NCBI GenBank assembly: GCA_025201375.1 | Contig: JAIWZP010000013.1 | Coordinates: 545,508-609,507 of the forward strand | DNA from: Gongronella butleri | Lineage: Eukaryota; Mucoromycota; Mucoromycetes; Mucorales; Cunninghamellaceae | Reading direction: 5' to 3' | DNA: 64,000 nt | In this document: piece after piece, positions 58,691 to 64,000 of the stretch | Numbering within the stretch: position 1 is the stretch's first letter | Layout: the number at the start of each line of letters is the position of its first letter | Program-made: the position numbers and the translations under genes | The notes under the pieces: model-generated | The model's database searches: none | What the model saw: only the letters and a program-made list of their open reading frames with translations | Told to the model about the DNA's origin: nothing

Positions 58691-59345
58691 TAAATCGCAG
58701 TGGCACGCCACACGCAAATCAATATTTTGTCGCGGTCGAGCTCTGAAACCAAAATTAAAAAATCAAGTCTCGCGATTTGTGCCAAACTCACATGCATGAA
58801 GGGCCGCATGGAGAAACGGCGAAATATGCTAAAAAAGAGTGGAATCTACCTGCTGGTTGACGAGCAATTCGTGATTTTGGATAAAACTTTAAGCGCGAAT
58901 TGCACGGGGAAAACACGCTTACTCCGCCGACGCGCTCCCCAGAAAGAGCCGTTCCAATTGCATGGATTTGATTAGAAACAGGCGCGTGCAACTCAACGTC
59001 TGACGCGGTTTATTACGCGTCCAAGTTGACCAGCAAAAAGACTGCTCGCATGAAATCTGCCCGGAAGTCGTTTTTTGCAGTGATCATCGACATCCACGTA
59101 CGCAACAGCCTGTGCTCTTGCTGATGGTGTGAGTTTTTCCGAGATGCAGGCATTTTCGTTGAGATGACCTTGTAACGAAAATAACACCATAAACGCCTTG
59201 TACGCCAAAACCAGTCAAAGGACTCTCATTTTTTATTGCATTTCTGTCGGTTATTGTCGCGCGTTTACCATGTTGAGTGGATGTTGCGGCGATCCGAGGG
59301 TTTAAGTTTGACCATTTTAAATTCCTCGACTGCACCTGACAAGGT
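58690..59345 (+). repeat. Dispersed repeat family A, copy A5
   Basis: Nearly complete copy: CACGCAAATCAATATTTTGTCGCGG (58709), TTGTGCCAAACTCACATGCA (58777), GGCCGCATGGAGAAACGGCG (58802), CTGCTGGTTGACGAGCAATTCG (58851), GCGAATTGCACGGGG (58893), TTGCATGGATTTGATTAGAA (58958), GACGCGGTTTATTACGCGTC (59002), GTGATCATCGACATCCACGT (59080), TTTTCGTTGAGATGACCTTG (59153) and GCGATCCGAGGGTTTAAGTT (59288). The left flank resembles that of A2 (19440), which suggests both keep the true left end. Confidence 0.85.
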
Positions 59346-60987
59346 TGTGCCCATTTGTGGGCATTTTTGTGCGATTAGCGGCATGTTTCCCATCCTTTTG
59401 GTCGCGTCGCTCACGGTGTTCGCTTGTGCATCCCTCCCCCTCTCCATTTATTCTTTTCGGCCTTTCCTTTTTTTTATTCTCTCTCTTCTCCACTTTTCTG
59501 CCTTTTTTTTATTGTTCTTTTTATTTTTAACCGTTTGACCACCTGCTTGTGGTAAGCCATATTGACACGTCTCTGCCAGACCCGGTCACTAACATTTAAA
59601 TAAAGGTCTTATTATTAATATTTCAAAAAGGATAATACATCAAAAACCCGCCTTTTCGACTTCCCCTATATCAGCACCACTTGGAAAATCCGTAATTTTC
59701 GAAAATGGTGTTTGCGCGCCATATAGTGACCGCAGTGCTGCAAGGGTGGGCTCATTCGAACGAGAAAAGCTGAAAAGGCACGTTCAGTGATAGGTTTGTC
59801 CTGTTGGTTGGCAAACTCATCAAAAGGCGACTACGCCCACAACAAAAGAGCTGTAATCAAGATGTTCTTGACAAATGTCTTTTCGATTGCTGGTTTTATT
59901 ATATTCAGCAGATGTCGAGCGGAAGCGCACAGCATATTCAATAGGTTTGAAGGGCCACTAGTTCAAGCAATTGGGCGAAATCATATATTAAACAGCCAAA
60001 AAGCAAATATGCAGCCTAAAATCTTATCAAGCCGAGCCTTGAGATACTGGGATCTCAACTTTATTGGGCCGCTCTTTCGAAATTGGGCCAGCGTGCCAGG
60101 AATTGAGTCAAGTGCTGCCAATTTGAGCCATGAGCTGCAAAAAGCGTGTGATTGATCGCCTTCGCTTTGAAGGCGAAAGGTTCGAAAATACAAATGTACC
60201 GGCTTTCAGTGTTCATCGGCGCGCGTCACAATTATTTTGAGCGCGCAAATTAAAAATGAGGCATACCTGTGCGCGAAAGCAAAGAAAATCCAGGCAATCC
60301 TACATTTGTTCTTGACAATAAATGGCTCATTGTGATGTAGAAAACCGAGCTCTTTCGAATGAGCCATTGCTCGAGCGTCTACGTTGCCAGCAGTGTCGAG
60401 AAAATAGTGATTTTTGACAAGGGTACACTCAAGATGGCCAAAATGGGAAAATCAAAGCGCTCCAAATGCTTTCCTATTTTGTTTGACCCATGACAGGGTA
60501 CAAAGAAAAACGAACGACCACGGTGTCAGCGACCGACGTCGGCACGGCCATTGGGCTGTAAAAGACGATTGTTTTTGAAAAGGTCTCGTTTTGGTGCAAG
60601 GCAGCAAGGACGAAGTTGGCGAAAACGCGTCAAAGTGTCCGCAAAATTGATTCCGCAGCGAGAGCAACACACGACGCGTGTTTCCGTCATGGAGATCGTA
60701 AGGGATTTGCAATTTTATTTGTTTTATAGTAAAGTTCGTTCTAAGATCTCTCGCGCCCGCCGAGGTTACAATGCATGGCAGATGGTGGGATGGCAAGATG
60801 GTGCCGCACACACGTTGTTAATCTTGCAAAGTGTGAAAAACACGCGTGTTGCTCCATTTTTGTCGTGCCTCACAGCCTCAGGCAAGGTGACATGAACTCT
60901 CGGGTCATCAGAGGCTGGAAAAGGGTGGCAGTGCGCGCAACTCAAATTTTAGCCCCGATGGAGCCCGTCTAACAAGGCTGCCTGCCC

Positions 60988-61022
<35 letters not shown>

Positions 61023-61400
61023 TTTTTGGTCGTTTGGGCTGCCTTTTCTTTCACATTCTGGTGCAACACAGCTTTTTTTATGCGGCTCCCAGGGAGCACT
61101 CTCAACTCAAAAAAAAGCAAAAGAGGCAGCACGACACGAAGTCCCAATAAACCTCTTTTTCGGCGCCAAATCCTGTCCTGTCCCTTATTTTCCTTGGATC
61201 TACGGGGACCACTGCATGAATCAAATGCACTCGTCTCACAACAGAATTGAAAACAGCTTTTGGATTATTTCAAAGCGGCTCGTGTGAGTCGCGACGCGTC
61301 TTTTTTTTCCCTGGCTGTGATTGAAATTGTACTTTCGCACCAGTGTGCCGCAGCCGATCCCCAAAAACAAGGCTGATCCCTGGACCTGGAGACGTCTATG
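59346..61400. other. Intergenic spacer with 30-nt T-run
   Basis: No gene recognised. CT-rich stretch at about 59430-59530. T-run at 60992-61021. ORFs up to 122 codons here show no conserved motif. Confidence 0.3.
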
Positions 61401-61404
61401 ACGC

Positions 61405-62410
61405 AAGAGAGTCCTTGGTTTCAAAACAGGTGGGCGCACAGTGACTCGCACAGACAAAAAGAGGGGCTAGAGGAACCCCATCCACGTCTTTGCAACAAAA
61501 ATGAGTCAAACGCGCGCCGTGATCACGGTTACCCACGAATAGCACAGGTAAGGGAGAGCATTCCACGCACGTAAAACAAACAAAAGTCGCTCGGGATCGT
61601 GCGCAAGAGCGCAACATGATTGTTCTCGTGTGAAAAAAAAGAAAAAATAGCACGTTTATAGTCATCAGGAACGCCCAGGCTCATTCTACACGCATGGCGT
61701 GCTTGTTTCAGAGATAGGATGCGCGGTGATCCGTGCAAACAAAAAATGGGGCGAGAGGGACCCACGCACGTCTTTGCAAACAAAATCAACCAAACGCGGG
61801 TCGAAATCAATGACGCACAAGAAACACAAGTAAAGGAGAGCATTTGAAGCGCATAAAACAAATAAAATCCAGTCGGGATTGCTTGCATACGTGTGAAAAA
61901 AAAAATAAAAAAGAGCACGTTCATGATCATCAAGAGCGCTCCAGGTTTCTTTAGTGGCATTGTGTGCTTGTGTCAGAGATAGGATGCGCGGCGACCCGTG
62001 TAGACCAAAAGCGGAGCGAGAAGGGGCCCCACCATGTTTATGCAGAAAAAAAAAACTAATGCGGATCGCGATCACATCACGTGGAGCACTCGCATGACGC
62101 AAAAGAGACTTGGTTTCAAGCAGGAGCGCGCACGGTGAGCCGAACAAAAAACAATGGGGCCAGAAGTGCCCCATCCACGTCTTGGCAAACAAAATACAAC
62201 CAAGCGCGGGGCGCGATCCCAGTCACCCACGAGCAGCTCTAGTAAGCGAGAGCACTTTACGCGCGGAAAACAAACAAAAGCTGCTCGGGATCGCGCGCAA
62301 ACGTGATTGTTCTCGATTGAAAAGAAAAAATAGCACATTCATGATCATCAGGAGCGCGCGGGCTCATTTACATGCATAACGTGCTTGTTTCAGAGATAGA
62401 GAATACGCGT
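61405..62410. repeat. Tandem array of about 265-290 bp units (three full, one partial)
   Basis: The unit starts at a GTTTCA(GAGATAGG) block (61419, 61707, 61970, 62112, 62388). It continues with AACAAAAAATGGGGCGAGAG, CACGTCTTTGCAAACAAAAT, a CACCCACGA.CAGC block, GTAA.GGAGAGCATT, CGGGATCG..CGCAA, GTGTGAAAAAAAA, TAGCACGTTCATGATCATCA and CGTGCTTGTTTCAGAGATAG. The third unit (61970-62111) is deleted internally. Confidence 0.9.
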
Positions 62411-62499
62411 ATGATAAACAAAAGGCCCCCGCGCCATCTGCGTCCGTGAGAAAAGCAGAAAATCAAGTATAAATAGGCACGACAGTTTCTCGATTTTGA

Positions 62500-62800
62500 C
62501 GCTCTTCTTCATTGTCTTTCCTCAATGATGCATTTCTACTACGGCTGTCCTGGCCCCCCTTGGCTCCTCCTTGCCGCCCCTTGTTGCTGTCTCTTCTTTG
62601 GTTGCCCTTGGTCCCTCTTTGGTCGCCCACTGGCCCTTCTTTGGCTGTCCTTGGCCCCTCTTTGGTTGCCCTTGGCCTCTCCTTGGTCGCCCCTTGGCCG
62701 CACATTGGTCGCCCCTTGACCGCTCTGGCTGCGGTCGGTCGTCGTCGCCAGCCCTGGTCCCTCTGGTTGCTGCCTCTCCTCTTCGTCGCCTTTTTTTCCT
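62500..62800. repeat. GC-rich minisatellite (about 20-24 bp units)
   Basis: Between about 62556 and 62730 the plus strand is built of TTGGTCGCCC/TTGGCCCCTC/TTTGGTTGCCC-like units in degenerate tandem. Because the unit has few stops, frames on both strands stay open for 96-132 codons. The encoded Gly/Lys/Gln-rich or Trp/Pro-rich repeats are by-products of the DNA repeat in my view. Confidence 0.7.
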
Positions 62801-63132
62801 GAATGGACGCTTGTTTGGATGCCGTATGTACATTCCACGCACGTCCGGGTGCCCCGCGCACCCATTCTTCAACTTCCGGCTGGGTGAACGCTCAGCTACA
62901 AGGCCCTTAGTGCCGTGCATTAGTCATGCTCCCCCCCTCCGAAAGGAGGGGAATGCGCGTAAGTGCCCTTTTTTTGCCGTCATTGGCTCAATTTCTCTTC
63001 GTGGCTCATTTTTTTTTTTTCTTGACTCAAATTTTAAAATAATACAGTACTGGATTTGTCCAATCAGATCGCGCGAAACACTTTTTTTTATACGTGCAAA
63101 TTAAAAAAGTTTGCGTGCAAATCAGATTGAGC

Positions 63133-63264
63133 ACGCGCAAAGTGGAATTGAGGTGCGCGCGGATTGCTGGTTAGAGACGCGCAAAGTGGAATTGAGGTGC
63201 GCGCAGGTTGCTGGTTAGAGACGCGCAAAGTGGAATTGAGGTGCGCGCATATTGCTAGTTAGAA
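63133..63264 (+). repeat. Three tandem 44-bp units
   Basis: ACGCGCAAAGTGGAATTGAG starts at 63133, 63177 and 63221, an exact period of 44. Each unit ends GGTGCGCGC followed by a variable 2-3 bases and TTGCTGGTTAGAG. A fourth partial unit begins at 63265 (ACGCGCATAT). Units differ at only a few positions, so the expansion is recent. Confidence 0.95.
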
Positions 63265-63269
63265 ACGCG

Positions 63270-64000
63270 CATATTTCTTGGGTAATTCAAATCTCAATGG
63301 TCTGATCTATTTCCACATGAAACATGTCTCTGTTGATGGCTCGTGCGTGGTTATAATTCAGGGTCTCGGACGCGCTTCACCATTGACAAATGATATGTCA
63401 GAGTCAAGCAATTGCATAAATTTGGCATTAGCTCAGCATAATTGAGCCGTTCCTCCGTGATAAACTGTAGATTAACCAAAGTTGTCAATTCCGTGACATG
63501 ACAGCATGTGGACGCGTCAAGACCGCGTATGGCCAAGTAGGACATTGTATGAACGCACGCAAATGAGATTTTCTCATTTTATTTTTTTTCTCAGGCTTGC
63601 ACGTGCCCAGATCCTGGTCAATGCAATCTCTGTTCATACATGACAAATGATGCATCTTAGCAGGGTGCGTACGATAGGGCGCATATCGGAAAGGAAGCGC
63701 TATACTTTTATGAATGATAGAATCGCGATTAAAAAGTGATGAACCTGCAGTAGCAGCCATTGCGTGAGTTGAGCTTGATTAGCCGGACTATGCAAGAGCA
63801 ACTGTTCACCTTGTTTTCAATCCATTGAAGCGGCAATGAGAAAAGCGCGACGCGATTGCATCGTTTTTCCTTTTTTACCCCCTTCTAATGCAACTACATG
63901 TGCAGACACGGACAGCGCGTACGTCTTGGGTAATCGTGCATTCTCTTTTACATGGTTATACAGCATTTGACACGACATCAACCAGTTTTATTTTTATTTT
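63270..64000. other. Right-end intergenic sequence
   Basis: No motif-supported gene, RNA gene or repeat is recognised in this stretch. Short ORFs (64 and 91 codons, minus strand) lack any family signature. Confidence 0.3.

Noticed and set aside
60140..60200. tRNA-like GGTTCGAAA after a CGCCTTC/GAAGGCG hairpin
   Set aside because: The acceptor stem, D-arm and anticodon arm cannot be formed around it. Only a chance B-box-like string.
60551..60895. 114-codon plus-strand frame
   Set aside because: Basic N-terminus but no recognised domain. The opposite strand is open at the same place, and it lies in a gene desert.
62463..63104. Overlapping open frames of 96-177 codons on both strands
   Set aside because: All are open because the GC-rich minisatellite unit lacks stops. 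Different frames give equally long repeats and none shows a signal or domain.
61405..63264. CRISPR-like array
   Set aside because: The repeats are head-to-tail units without unique spacers of constant length, and the genome is eukaryotic.

Overview
This window looks like nuclear DNA of a fungus, most likely an early-diverging (Mucoromycota-type) lineage. That is an inference from gene content and gene style. The genes are split by short GT-AG introns, mostly about 50-230 nt. Many introns carry an A-run just inside the 5' splice site or a T-run before the 3' splice site. The set includes a Tra1-type SAGA/NuA4 subunit, Rad52, Rpb4, fungal-type pyruvate dehydrogenase kinase, GH47 mannosidase, alkylsulfatase and a MUG113-like protein. 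I built exon models by hand. For each named gene the exon lengths sum to a multiple of three and family motifs read across the junctions.

Layout: 1-1246 repeat copy A1. 1247-15072 (-) giant Tra1/TRRAP gene, 15 exons, 4117 aa. 15518-16513 (+) LEA-2-domain membrane protein, divergent from Tra1. 16936-18949 (+) mitochondrial-type L-serine dehydratase (Fe-S). 18950-24437 repeat-rich island. 24438-26163 (-) C2H2 zinc-finger locus with one finger per exon and one dead exon. 26164-29008 repeats. 29009-31399 (-) alkylsulfatase with an 8-nt microexon. 32374-32799 (+) DUF1772 protein. 32899-34866 (-) USP36-like protein lacking its catalytic Cys. 36954-37729 (-) Rpb4. 38546-38969 (-) CSN9. 39446-41708 (+) GH47 alpha-mannosidase. 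41936-43736 (-) pyruvate dehydrogenase kinase. 44007-45518 (-) methyltransferase. 45519-50816 repeat-rich. 50817-51817 (+) UBE2J2/Ubc6-type E2. 52047-53070 (-) seven-TM-like protein. 53226-54716 (-) branched-chain aminotransferase. 55110-56370 (-) Rad52. 56791-57967 (+) T5orf172/MUG113-like protein. 57968-64000 repeats only.

The genes form no pathway cluster. They are ordinary housekeeping genes (transcription, ubiquitin, repair, amino-acid and mitochondrial metabolism, ER glycan trimming), often as head-to-head pairs with 420-480 bp shared promoters or tail-to-tail pairs. The gene-poor islands hold at least two dispersed repeat families (A and B), several tandem arrays, and a strong excess of the 7-mer TACTGTA/TACAGTA.

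Most interesting points: a probable pseudo-deubiquitinase; an 8-nt microexon inside a metallo-hydrolase active-site motif; a 14-nt microexon in GH47; a GC-AG intron; and a zinc-finger gene with phase-0 finger exons, a candidate poison exon and a last exon whose stop lies in repeat B.
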